The position numbers and the translations under genes were made by a program. 23,428 nucleotides of DNA from an uncultured Peptoniphilus sp. (lineage in GTDB: Bacteria > Bacillota > Clostridia > Tissierellales > Peptoniphilaceae): contig CABTWG010000014.1 of assembly GCA_902488455.1 (NCBI GenBank), positions 1-23,428 of the forward strand, written 5' to 3'. Each line of letters starts with the position of its first letter. The first letter of the stretch is position 1. Positions 7,195 to 14,757 of this stretch are shown here, piece after piece. The notes below the pieces were generated by a model. It was given only the letters and a program-made list of their open reading frames with translations, did not search any database and was not told the DNA's origin.

Positions 7195-8256
7195 TTGAAA
7201 AGGTTTTCTATAATCGGAGCTGGAGGTGGTGGGCTAGCAATAGCGCATAGACTAATTGAAAATAATTGTGAAGTTCTAGTTTATGATAAGGATCAAGAAA
7301 AAATTTCTAAACTAAAAGACACTGATCTGATGATATATTCAAAAACAAAAAATACAGTACATAAATTTAATTCTACGAATAATTTAAAAGATATTTTTGA
7401 ATTTTCAAATTTCATATTCATATCAATTACGACAAACAATATTTTAAGTCTAACAAAAGAAATAGTTAATTATCTTAATGATGATATGATTTTATTTTTA
7501 AATCCAGGTCATACATTTGGAGCTTTAGAGATGTTTAATATTCTAAAGGAAAAACGAAAAAATCTTTGTCCAGTAATTGCAGAAGCGCAAGATTTACTGT
7601 TTGTCTCTAGGATTAATAAAGATCTGACTGAACTAAATATAAAGAACGTAAAGAGACATATGAGCTTTGCAGCATTAAATCCAAACGATAATAAGAAAAT
7701 ATCAGAGGGTATTGGTTCTATGTTTGATGAATTTCAAGCTGAATCTAGCGTACTTATGACGAGCTTAGGAAATATGTCTCCAATTTTACATACAATTCCA
7801 ATGCTATTCAATCTAGTAAAAATTGATAATAAATCATCTTTTAAATTTTATCATGAAGGAATAACACCATCTTTAGCTAAGATTATGAAAAAGATGGATG
7901 ATGAAAGATTAAAAATTGGAAGGGCATGCGGTATTAATTTGATAAGTATAGAAGAATGGTTAAAGAAATCATACAATTTAGTAGGGGATGATCTCTATGA
8001 ATTAATACAATCAAATAATTCATATAGTAGTATCGAAGGTCCTTTGACTCTAGATCATAGGTTTATTACAGAAGATGTTTCATCTGGGTTAGTTCCTATG
8101 GCTACTTTTGCTAAGAAATTAAATGTAGAGACTCCAGTAATGGATAGTATTATTAGTTTATTTTCCGAATTACTTGATTACGACTTCATTCAAGAAGGTA
8201 GGAATATAAATAAAATTGATGCAAATATTTTAGAAGAAATAATAAAAAATATTTAA
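7195..8256 (+). CDS. NAD(P)-dependent octopine/nopaline dehydrogenase-family oxidoreductase
   Basis: This 353-residue protein has an N-terminal Rossmann domain, with dinucleotide loop IIGAGGGGLAIA at 6-17 and an acidic end of strand 2 (YDKD, 30-33) that favours NAD over NADP. The helical octopine-dehydrogenase domain follows. It has GNMSPILHT with N193 and H199 at the catalytic positions, MDDERLKIGRACG (234-246), and DHRFITEDVSSGLVPMA (287-303). Known relatives reductively condense amino acids with 2-oxo acids or run the reverse reaction; many bacterial homologues are uncharacterised. The start is TTG, with AGGAG 9 nt upstream. The ATG at 7188 is in another frame and ends after 20 codons. It is the first gene of the TRAP/lyase operon, so oxidation of an imported hydroxy or opine-like acid is plausible. 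Substrate unknown. Confidence 0.82.
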   Translation: MKRFSIIGAGGGGLAIAHRLIENNCEVLVYDKDQEKISKLKDTDLMIYSKTKNTVHKFNSTNNLKDIFEFSNFIFISITTNNILSLTKEIVNYLNDDMILFLNPGHTFGALEMFNILKEKRKNLCPVIAEAQDLLFVSRINKDLTELNIKNVKRHMSFAALNPNDNKKISEGIGSMFDEFQAESSVLMTSLGNMSPILHTIPMLFNLVKIDNKSSFKFYHEGITPSLAKIMKKMDDERLKIGRACGINLISIEEWLKKSYNLVGDDLYELIQSNNSYSSIEGPLTLDHRFITEDVSSGLVPMATFAKKLNVETPVMDSIISLFSELLDYDFIQEGRNINKIDANILEEIIKNI

Positions 8257-8272
8257 AGAAAGAGGTATTAAA

Positions 8273-9304
8273 ATGAAAAAGTTTACAAAATTTACTTTAT
8301 TACTAGTTTGTATAATGCTTTTAACTAGTTGCTCTAGCGGCAAAAATAAGCAATCTGATTCAGGTGAAAACAGAGTTTTCAAGCTAGCACATATTAGACC
8401 AGAAAACACACGAACTGATGAAAGTGCTAAATGGTTTGCTGAAAAACTTAATGAATCAACAGACGGAAGAATATCAATTGAAATATATCCTAATTCCGAA
8501 CTTGGCGACTACTCAGTTGTTCAAGAAAGAATAGGTTTAGGCGATGTAGAAATGCAACTGTCTTCTATAGGCTATAATGTTGATAAAACATTATCTGTGC
8601 AAGTAGCTCCATATCTTGTAACTACATGGGATGAAGCAAAAAAACTATATAACTCTCAGGATGGAGTCATCTATAAGTATGTAGAAGAAAGACTATTAAA
8701 ACAAAATATTAAGTTGCTAGCAGTTTATCCACAATATTTTGGAGCGGTTGCATTAGCAAAAGAACCGAATGATCCATATAACCCTGATTCTCAAAAAGGA
8801 TTAAAAATAAGAGTACCATCTTCACAATCTTGGGATAATTTAGGTAGAGGGTTAGGCTTCCAAACTACTCCTCTTCCAGCTTCTGAAATTTTTACCTCCA
8901 TTCAGACAGGAGTAGTTGAAGGAGCTTTAGGAGCAGGAACGGAAGGATATTATACACAATATAAAGAATTAATCAATTATGTAATGCCTATAAAAACTCA
9001 TTTTGAGTGCTTCTGGTTATATATGAATAATGATTTATATGAAAGTTTATCAGATGATGATAAAAATACAATAAATAAATTGGCTAAAGAAATGGAAGAT
9101 AATGCATTTATTCAAGCTCAAGAAGAAGAAAGCAAATATGATGAACTGTTTAAAAAAGAAGGAACAACAGTTTATGATTTCACAGATGAACAAATCAAAG
9201 AGTATTCTAATAAGATAAGAAAAGAAGTTTGGCCTAATATAGAAAGTGAATTTGGAAAAGAAATATTTGACAAAATCAAAGCAGAAATTGGATATCAAGA
9301 ATAG
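8273..9304 (+). CDS. TRAP transporter substrate-binding lipoprotein DctP
   Basis: This 343-residue protein starts with a lipoprotein signal peptide: KK, a hydrophobic stretch, then lipobox LTSC with C20 as the lipidated residue. It would sit on the outer face of the membrane. The DctP/SBP_bac_7 fold follows: FKLAHIRPENTRTDESAKWF near 36-55, GRISIEIYPNSELGDY at 65-80, and GLKIRVP near 176-182. R180 is the conserved arginine that pairs with the ligand carboxylate in this family, so the ligand is probably a carboxylic acid. AGAGGT stands before the ATG. The gene is separated from dctQ and dctM by the two lyase genes, an interleaving that ties the transporter to the lyase substrate. The exact ligand cannot be read from sequence. 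Confidence 0.92.
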   Translation: MKKFTKFTLLLVCIMLLTSCSSGKNKQSDSGENRVFKLAHIRPENTRTDESAKWFAEKLNESTDGRISIEIYPNSELGDYSVVQERIGLGDVEMQLSSIGYNVDKTLSVQVAPYLVTTWDEAKKLYNSQDGVIYKYVEERLLKQNIKLLAVYPQYFGAVALAKEPNDPYNPDSQKGLKIRVPSSQSWDNLGRGLGFQTTPLPASEIFTSIQTGVVEGALGAGTEGYYTQYKELINYVMPIKTHFECFWLYMNNDLYESLSDDDKNTINKLAKEMEDNAFIQAQEEESKYDELFKKEGTTVYDFTDEQIKEYSNKIRKEVWPNIESEFGKEIFDKIKAEIGYQE

Positions 9305-9313
9305 GAGGAAATA

Positions 9314-9616
9314 ATGAAAACAGCTTTTATAATAGATCCAAAAGATAATGTAGCTATAGCTACAGATGATATTGAAAAAAGTGACGTTGTAGAGATAAAT
9401 GGAGCGAAAATAGAATCATTATCAGAAATACCTAAAGGACATAAAATTGCGACTAAAGAAATTTCAAATAACGATTATGTAATAAAATATGGCGTTCCAA
9501 TTGGAAGAGCGGTTGGTGATATCAAAGTTGGCGAATATGTACATGTTCACAACTTAGAGGATATAACAGAAGAACTTTGTAATGAATATATTAAAAAATT
9601 TATGAAAGAGGCCTAA
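9314..9616 (+). CDS. UxaA/SuyA-like lyase small subunit (SAF domain)
   Basis: This 100-residue protein is a stand-alone SAF domain equivalent to the N-terminal part of altronate and galactarate dehydratases. Typical features are FIIDPKDNVAIATDDIE near 5-21, IPKGHKIATKEI near 38-49, VIKYGVPIGRAVGDI near 56-70, and YVHVHNLED near 75-83; the His residues of the last two blocks are expected near the active site. In single-chain relatives this domain is fused to the catalytic part. Here it is a separate gene two bases upstream of the large subunit, as in (2R)-sulfolactate sulfo-lyase SuyA/SuyB and some altronate dehydratases. A strong AGGAGG overlaps the dctP stop. Subunit pairing with the next gene is nearly certain; the substrate is not. 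Confidence 0.87.
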   Translation: MKTAFIIDPKDNVAIATDDIEKSDVVEINGAKIESLSEIPKGHKIATKEISNNDYVIKYGVPIGRAVGDIKVGEYVHVHNLEDITEELCNEYIKKFMKEA

Positions 9617-9617
9617 A

Positions 9618-10769
9618 ATGAATTATTTTGGATATAAAAGGAAAGATGGAAAAGTAGGTATAAGAAACTATATTGTTGTCATTTCGACAGTTCAGTGTGC
9701 CAACAATGTAGCTATAAGAATAGCGGAAAAAGCCGAAGCAATTCCAATTGTACACGATTTCGGATGTATGGAATCTGACGCAGCTTCAGAAAGAACAAAG
9801 CTAGGATTATATAGAGCTATTAACAATCCTAATGTTTATGGGGTTGTTGTAGTCGGATTAGGTTGTGAACAAGTAGATGCTGAAGAATTATACTCATATT
9901 CTTTAGACTTAGGCAAGGACACTTATAAGTTACTAGTTCAAGACTTTGAAAGTCCGCTTGAAGCTATAGAACAAGGTGTTTCATACGTGAACTCTATTAA
10001 AGAAAATGCAATGAAGTTAGAAAGGGAAAAAGTTGATCTAAAAAATTTAGTTGTAGGAGTTCAATGTGGAGGTTCTGATTGGACTACAGCTATAGCAGGT
10101 AATACAGCCATTGGAGTTATGACTGATAAAATAATTAGTCAAGGCGGTAGTGTTCTTATGTCAGAAGTAGCAGGGTTTCCAGGTAGTGAGCATATTGTAG
10201 CTGAAAGAGGAAAGACTAAAGAAGTAGGTAAAGATATTCTTGATATGGTGAAAAACCTAAGAGAAGAATTTTACAGAAAAAACAATCAAACAATAGAAGA
10301 TGTAAATCCGACCCCAGGTAACAAAAAAGGTGGAATTACTACCTTAGTAGAAAAGTCCATGGGAAATGTAAAAAAGATGGGAAGTTCTGAAATACAAGGA
10401 ATAATACATTTAGGTGAAGAGATACCTTATCCTGGATTATGGATATTAGACACAAGGGAACAAGGTCCGGATTCATTTGTAACGACAGCATTTGCTATGT
10501 CAGGGGCAAATATTACAGCTTTTAGTACAGGAAGAGGATCACCGATAGGAAATGCTATAATGCCACTTTGTAAAATTACTGGAAATCCAGAGACATATAA
10601 AAAACTTAATGGAATAATGGATTTCAATGCAGGTCGTGTAATAGAAGGAGAAGAAATGGAAAAAGTTGGTGAAGATTTATTTAATAAAATTTTAGATATA
10701 TCTAACGGAGAAACTACTAAATCAGAAATTAATATGAATTTCGATTACACAACGCCTAGAGATTTTTAA
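9618..10769 (+). CDS. UxaA/SuyB-like lyase large (catalytic) subunit
   Basis: This 383-residue protein is the catalytic part of the altronate/galactarate dehydratase superfamily. It opens with FGYKRKDGKVGIRNYIVV, then HDFGC (C50), VGLGCEQ (C83), and QCGGSDWTT (C150-T157). FPGSEHIVAE (187-196), NPTPGNKKGGITTLVEKSMG (230-249) and STGRGSPIGN follow in the C-terminal third. Enzymes of this group use a divalent metal to eliminate water, or sulfite in SuyB, from acids bearing 2-hydroxy groups. The sugar-acid consensus I remember after CGGSD (SG..aNPA.G) is altered here to TTAIAGNTAIG, so the pocket may differ from altronate or galactarate enzymes. The upstream partner supplies the SAF domain. The operon has no kinase or aldolase for a keto-deoxy sugar acid. 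Superfamily sure; substrate unknown. Confidence 0.87.
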   Translation: MNYFGYKRKDGKVGIRNYIVVISTVQCANNVAIRIAEKAEAIPIVHDFGCMESDAASERTKLGLYRAINNPNVYGVVVVGLGCEQVDAEELYSYSLDLGKDTYKLLVQDFESPLEAIEQGVSYVNSIKENAMKLEREKVDLKNLVVGVQCGGSDWTTAIAGNTAIGVMTDKIISQGGSVLMSEVAGFPGSEHIVAERGKTKEVGKDILDMVKNLREEFYRKNNQTIEDVNPTPGNKKGGITTLVEKSMGNVKKMGSSEIQGIIHLGEEIPYPGLWILDTREQGPDSFVTTAFAMSGANITAFSTGRGSPIGNAIMPLCKITGNPETYKKLNGIMDFNAGRVIEGEEMEKVGEDLFNKILDISNGETTKSEINMNFDYTTPRDF

Positions 10770-10779
10770 AGGAGAAAAC

Positions 10780-11271
10780 ATGGAAAGTTTAAGAAATAAA
10801 ATAGAATTTTGTTTAGATGTGTTTAACTCATTTTGCTTAATGCTACTAGTTTTACTTGTTATAGTCCAAATTATTTTAAGAGCGCTAAAACTTCCATTAC
10901 TTGGAATAGAAGAATTAATGAACTTTCCAGCTATTTGGTTATATTTAATAGGAGGCGCTGCTGCCTCCTTAAAAGAAGAACATATTGATTGTGGAATGTT
11001 AGAGTCTTTTGTTAAAAGTAAAAGAACATTAGAAAGAGCGGCTTGGGTTAAAATTATATTGTCTTTAGTAATAACATTAATAGTTACAATTTTTTCTTTT
11101 GAGATGACTAAATATTCTTTTAAAACATGGAAGCTTAGTGCAACGCTTAATCTTCCGATGTTTTTAGCTGAAGTTTCTATTTTTACAGGTTTAGATTTAA
11201 TGTTTTTGCTAAGCTTAAGTAACTTTATACAAAAATTAAAAGCTTCTAAAAAGAAGGAGATGATTTTATGA
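10780..11271 (+). CDS. TRAP transporter small membrane subunit DctQ
   Basis: This 163-residue protein has four predicted membrane segments (roughly 13-35, 45-65, 84-107 and 123-148), the DctQ architecture. The family motif appears as GIEELMNFPAIWLYLIGGAA around residues 43-62, followed by KEEHIDCGML, the usual loop after segment 2. DctQ bridges the binding protein DctP and the permease DctM. AAAGGAG lies 5 nt before the ATG at 10780. The stop overlaps the dctM start by 4 nt (ATGA), so the two permease subunits are translationally coupled. Confidence 0.9.
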   Translation: MESLRNKIEFCLDVFNSFCLMLLVLLVIVQIILRALKLPLLGIEELMNFPAIWLYLIGGAAASLKEEHIDCGMLESFVKSKRTLERAAWVKIILSLVITLIVTIFSFEMTKYSFKTWKLSATLNLPMFLAEVSIFTGLDLMFLLSLSNFIQKLKASKKKEMIL

Positions 11272-12569
11272 TGTTTTTTGGACTTGTACTACTAGTACTT
11301 ATTATACTGTTAATATTGGGATTACCTATGCCGTTTGTTTTTGGCGGCGGATTAATATTAATGGTGTTAAAATATGATATAAATTTGGTAGGTTTATTTA
11401 TTTGGGGATTTAATCAAATGTTAAGTCCTGTGTTACTTGCAACGCCATTTTTTATGCTAGCCGGAACGTTAATATCCAAGAGTGGCATTGCAACAAAATT
11501 AATGGATCTAGCCAACTTGCTAGTAGGAAAGGCAAGAAGTAGCTTAGGATTTATTTCCATAGTGACATGTGGATTACTTGGAGCAATATCAGGAAGCTGT
11601 TTTACAGGTATTGCTGCCGTTGGTCCTATTTTAATTCCTGAAATGGAAAAACGAGGTTATGAAAGAGGATTTTCAACTGCATTAGTCACATGTGCTTCAG
11701 TTTTAGGAGCATTAATACCGCCAAGTATTCCAATTATAATATATGGTTGGGTAACTGGTACTTCAGTGTTAGCATCTTTTTTATCAACTGTTATTCCTGG
11801 GTTATTAGTAATAATTACATTCTCAACTATAAATTATCTTTATGTAAAAAAACTTCCTCCTGAAGAGATAGTAGATATTGAAAGAGAAGTTAAGACAGAT
11901 AAAAAGCCAGCTAAAGTATTTATTAGCTCAATACCAGGATTATTAGTACCAATAATAATATTGGGTGGTATTTATGGTGGTATTTTCACTCCAACTGAAG
12001 CAGCGGCAGTAGCAGTAGGCGTATCATTAGTTATAGGTGCTTTTATTTATAAAACACTAAAAGTAAGAAATACATTCGAAATATTTAAAGAGTCTTCAGT
12101 TTCTATTGGAGCTATAATGGTTATGATGATGCTTTGCTTAATGTTGAGTCAGACTTTTGTAATGCAAAAAATCCCTCAAAAGTTAGTAACGATAATCATG
12201 AATCTTACCGATAATAAAATTTTAATTTTAATTTTGATTAATCTATTTTTAGCATTCATGGGAATGATAGTAAATGATTCGACAGCTATAATTTTAACAG
12301 CTCCTTTATTACTTCCGTTAATAACAGAGATAGGCATGTCTCCAGTACAATTAGCGGCTATAATGACTATAAATTTAGCTGCAGGAAGCTTAACTCCACC
12401 ATATGCGAGTGTATTATATTATGGAATGAAAATAGGAAAAGTTGACTTTAAGGAAATAATTGGGCCAGCTATGAAACTACTTTTAATAGGGTATGTCCCA
12501 ATAGTAATTCTAACTACATTCTTTGAACCACTTAGTCTATGGTTGCCAGGTTTATTAGGACTTTTATAA
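11268..12569 (+). CDS. TRAP transporter large permease subunit DctM
   Basis: This 433-residue protein is hydrophobic throughout, with about 11-13 predicted membrane segments, the usual size of DctM. Recognisable blocks are LLATPFFMLAG near 55-65, LLGAISGSCFTG (103-114), ALIPPSIPIIIYG around 146-158, GIFTPTEAAAVAV near 240-252, and a C-terminal repeat-like half with AAGSLTPPYASVLYYG. It carries the ion-coupled translocation path of the TRAP system; family members usually use sodium. It overlaps dctQ by 4 nt and has AAGGAGA upstream. It is the last gene of the operon; the nearest good terminator lies about 240 bp downstream at 12808. Confidence 0.92.
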   Translation: MMFFGLVLLVLIILLILGLPMPFVFGGGLILMVLKYDINLVGLFIWGFNQMLSPVLLATPFFMLAGTLISKSGIATKLMDLANLLVGKARSSLGFISIVTCGLLGAISGSCFTGIAAVGPILIPEMEKRGYERGFSTALVTCASVLGALIPPSIPIIIYGWVTGTSVLASFLSTVIPGLLVIITFSTINYLYVKKLPPEEIVDIEREVKTDKKPAKVFISSIPGLLVPIIILGGIYGGIFTPTEAAAVAVGVSLVIGAFIYKTLKVRNTFEIFKESSVSIGAIMVMMMLCLMLSQTFVMQKIPQKLVTIIMNLTDNKILILILINLFLAFMGMIVNDSTAIILTAPLLLPLITEIGMSPVQLAAIMTINLAAGSLTPPYASVLYYGMKIGKVDFKEIIGPAMKLLLIGYVPIVILTTFFEPLSLWLPGLLGLL

Positions 12570-12807
12570 AACTTCCATATCTAGAAATGATTAGATAAAG
12601 AATAATGTGAAAATTAACATAAAACTCCATTATTGTTGGTTTGTTTTTAAATTAATATGTAATTAAAAATTAAATTAATATTAAATCGATTTTTAGAATC
12701 AGAAAGTAAAGTTTTTATTTAAGTATTTAATATGGGCAAATAATATAAGGAAGACGAAAAAAAGAATTTCTACCTAAATAAGAAAACGTAAAAAAATAAT
12801 ATTATTT

Positions 12808-12857
12808 CAAACGGAATGGAGCTTAAACGTAGCTTGCAACATTCCGTTTGTTTTTTT
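12808..12857 (+). terminator. Rho-independent terminator downstream of dctM
   Basis: An 11-bp perfect stem, CAAACGGAATG at 12808-12818 and CATTCCGTTTG at 12840-12850, encloses a 21-nt loop and is followed by seven T residues. The reverse strand lacks an immediate T-tract, so it acts rightward. It is the first strong terminator after dctM. Confidence 0.85.
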
Positions 12858-13057
12858 GAGAATATTTTAAATAGTTATAAGTTTTGATAATTTAAAAGGA
12901 TTATTAAGATTAACTTAAGATTTTTGATTCTCTATATTTTGTTTGTCAATTTTATTTTTTTAATAGCTATGCTTTAAAGTATTTAACAAGTTTTTCATTT
13001 TTATGAAAAATAATCAGTAATAGTTTATTGTTTAATTGATTTTTCTGGATTTGACAA

Positions 13058-13096
13058 TTAAAAAACCCCTTCATTATTATTAATGATTTTGGGGTT
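13058..13096 (-). terminator. Terminator of the PTS-like gene
   Basis: On the reverse strand AACCCC…TCATTA pairs with TAATGA…GGGGTT through an AT-rich middle (13064-13096), and a T-rich tail follows (13065 down to 13058). It lies about 40 nt beyond the stop of the reverse-strand gene at 13138. Confidence 0.85.
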
Positions 13097-13137
13097 CATC
13101 TCTTTTATTAACTTTTTTCTAAAAACATAGTCTAACT

Positions 13138-14151
13138 TTAATTTAGTTTCATGTCTCCGTCTTTTATAATGCCTTTATTTCTTAATACTAGGTACACTAT
13201 ATAGGATATTATTGCTGGTAGGACGAAGTGAAGTAGCACCATGTTTAGTACCACTGTTCCTTTTGAGATACCTTCCATTGCGTTTATGGTTCCTATCTGT
13301 CCTACGAATCCACAGGTGCCCATGCCTGATCCTAGTGGCGTGTTTTCCATCTTAAAGATTATTGTGGAGATCGGTCCTAGGATTGCTGATGCGATTATGG
13401 ATGGTAGCCAGATTATTGGTTTTCTTATGATGTTTGGCATTTGTAGCATTGAGGTTCCAATTCCCTGTGCTAGCAGTCCTTCGAAGCCGTTATCCTTGTA
13501 TGAGATTACAGCAAATCCTATCATGTTTGCGCAGCATCCAACTGTTGCTGCTCCTCCTGCCAATCCTGATAGTCCGAGCATGATACAGATTGCTGCACTA
13601 CTTATAGGTAATGTTAGTATCATACCAATTGATACTGATACTATGACGCCCATGATTAGTGATTGTTGTTTCGTGGCTGCCATGATTGCGTTTCCGATTG
13701 CTACCATCATAGCTTGGATATATGGTCCTATAAATGTGGCGATGATTGCTCCTACTAAGACTGTTACCACCGGTGTTAGGACGATGTCGATCTTAGTTTC
13801 TTTAGAGATTAATTTTCCAAATTCCACTGCGAAGATGGTGGATATAAATACTCCTATCGGTCCTCCTAGCTGGTATCCTGCTACTCCAACTACTGCTGAT
13901 GAGAAGAGGACTAGGTCCGGTGCGTTTAGTGAATATGCTATGGACACTGCTATTGCTGGTCCTGTTGCCGCCTGTACTATTGACCATAGGGTTTTGGATA
14001 GAAATTCTATATTAAATTCTTGCCCTATGGTGTTAAGTATTGTTCCTACGAGTAATGATGCGAATAGTCCATATGCCATGGCGCCCATTGCATCGATAAA
14101 ATAAGTTTTGAAAGATATATTTACTTTCTTTCTGTTTAAAAATTCGTTCAA
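13138..14151 (-). CDS. PTS_EIIC_2-type membrane protein (PTS IIC-like)
   Basis: This 337-residue polytopic protein has about 9-10 hydrophobic segments. FIDAMGAMAYGLFASLLVGTI near the N-terminus, the Gly-rich segments, LTPVVTVLVGA near 125 and SGMGTCGFVGQIGTI near 274-288 fit the stand-alone PTS IIC-like family I know as PTS_EIIC_2. No IIA or IIB gene or domain is in the window, and I cannot see a phosphorylation site, so phosphotransferase-coupled transport is doubtful. The start is TTG: GGAGGT lies 5 nt upstream, and no nearby in-frame ATG is as well placed. It is a single-gene unit with its own promoter and terminator. Membrane protein and family call fairly secure; substrate unknown. Confidence 0.75.
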   Translation of the reverse strand: MNEFLNRKKVNISFKTYFIDAMGAMAYGLFASLLVGTILNTIGQEFNIEFLSKTLWSIVQAATGPAIAVSIAYSLNAPDLVLFSSAVVGVAGYQLGGPIGVFISTIFAVEFGKLISKETKIDIVLTPVVTVLVGAIIATFIGPYIQAMMVAIGNAIMAATKQQSLIMGVIVSVSIGMILTLPISSAAICIMLGLSGLAGGAATVGCCANMIGFAVISYKDNGFEGLLAQGIGTSMLQMPNIIRKPIIWLPSIIASAILGPISTIIFKMENTPLGSGMGTCGFVGQIGTINAMEGISKGTVVLNMVLLHFVLPAIISYIVYLVLRNKGIIKDGDMKLN

Positions 14152-14169
14152 GTCTTACCTCCTTCTTAT

Positions 14170-14175
14170 ATTATA
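14170..14175 (-). promoter_or_regulatory. -10 element of the PTS-like gene promoter
   Basis: A consensus TATAAT on the reverse strand, with no good -35 at the usual distance. Transcription would start near 14163, directly at the GGAGGT ribosome site (14162-14157), giving another very short leader. Confidence 0.5.
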
Positions 14176-14232
14176 GTACAACGAAACTTTTTAAAGGATA
14201 GTTTTGCAAATTTTGAAAATATTTATTTTAAA

Positions 14233-14261
14233 CACAAAAAAACCTAGGTTGTCCTAGGTTT
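14233..14261 (-). terminator. Terminator of nrdDG
   Basis: A perfect 9-bp stem, AAACCTAGG and CCTAGGTTT with a 4-nt loop (14240-14261), is followed on the reverse strand by a run of seven T residues. The first base of the stem lies inside the nrdG stop codon (14260-14262), so the terminator directly abuts the gene. Confidence 0.92.
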
Positions 14262-14757
14262 ATAATTTGTCCCAAATGGTGACTTCGCCATTTGCGAGGG
14301 ATTTTTGTATGTCTATTACTCTTTGGTTTCTTGAGCCTCGAAATCTAAGGCTTAGATCAAGTTCTTTTTCTATAAATAATCCGTCTACCAATATGTCACA
14401 TTCTTTTAAGAGTGCCAGCTTGTCTTCGTCTTCTAAGATTTTCTCATAGGTAAATCCTGAGTAGATCCAGATGGTCTTATCCACTTCACTTTTTATTTTT
14501 TCTACGATTTCTCTTAGTTCACGAGGATGTTCCATTGGTTCGCCGCCTATTAGTGTGAGACCTGATACTTCTGGAAGTTTTAGATCTTCTATGACTTCTC
14601 TTGTTTCTTTGTCCGTCCATTTATCTCCGAAGTCAAAGTCTTGGTACTCTTCGTTGAAACAGCCTTTACAGTGATGGTTACATCCTGTGACAAAGATGGA
14701 GGTTCTTATGCCTTCACCGTTTGCCACGTCATATTTTCTAATTTGTCCGTAGTTCAT
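14260..14757 (-). CDS. nrdG: Anaerobic ribonucleotide reductase activating protein NrdG
   Basis: NrdG is the radical-SAM activase that places the glycyl radical on NrdD, using a [4Fe-4S] cluster and S-adenosylmethionine. The 165-residue length is normal. The cluster motif CNHHCKGC gives C26, C30 and C33; GEGIRTSIFVTGC just before it and LIGGEPMEHP (about 93-102), the glycine-rich SAM motif, are typical. The ATG at 14757 shares one base with the nrdD stop (TAATG), so the two genes are translationally coupled. Its terminator overlaps the stop codon. The protein should function in the cytoplasm under strict anaerobiosis. Confidence 0.95.
   Translation of the reverse strand: MNYGQIRKYDVANGEGIRTSIFVTGCNHHCKGCFNEEYQDFDFGDKWTDKETREVIEDLKLPEVSGLTLIGGEPMEHPRELREIVEKIKSEVDKTIWIYSGFTYEKILEDEDKLALLKECDILVDGLFIEKELDLSLRFRGSRNQRVIDIQKSLANGEVTIWDKL

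Larger units (their letters stand above)
12570..13137. other. AT-rich spacer between the island and the PTS-like gene
   Basis: This 568-bp convergent spacer holds no convincing gene. It contains a weak stem TATCTA…TAGATA at 12578-12597, a strong rightward terminator at 12808-12857, a hairpin TTTTTCAT-TTTT-ATGAAAAA at 12991-13010, and a leftward terminator at 13058-13096. The rest is AT-rich sequence I cannot interpret. The distance from dctM to its first strong terminator leaves room for a long 3' UTR or a small RNA. Confidence 0.6.

Noticed and set aside
9314..10769. Naming the lyase suyAB or uxaA outright
   Set aside because: Split architecture suits SuyAB, but the accompanying sulfolactate dehydrogenases and sulfite export genes are missing and pocket residues differ from the sugar-acid pattern; only the superfamily is supported.
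13051..13080. TTGACA with a TTATTA about 17 bp downstream on the plus strand
   Set aside because: The -10 part lies inside the terminator hairpin of the opposite gene and nothing is encoded downstream on that strand; probably coincidence.
13241..14104. 287-codon open frame on the plus strand
   Set aside because: It is the antisense shadow of the PTS-like gene, which has a good ribosome site, terminator and membrane-protein pattern. The plus frame has no ribosome site and an unnatural Pro/Ile/Met-rich composition.
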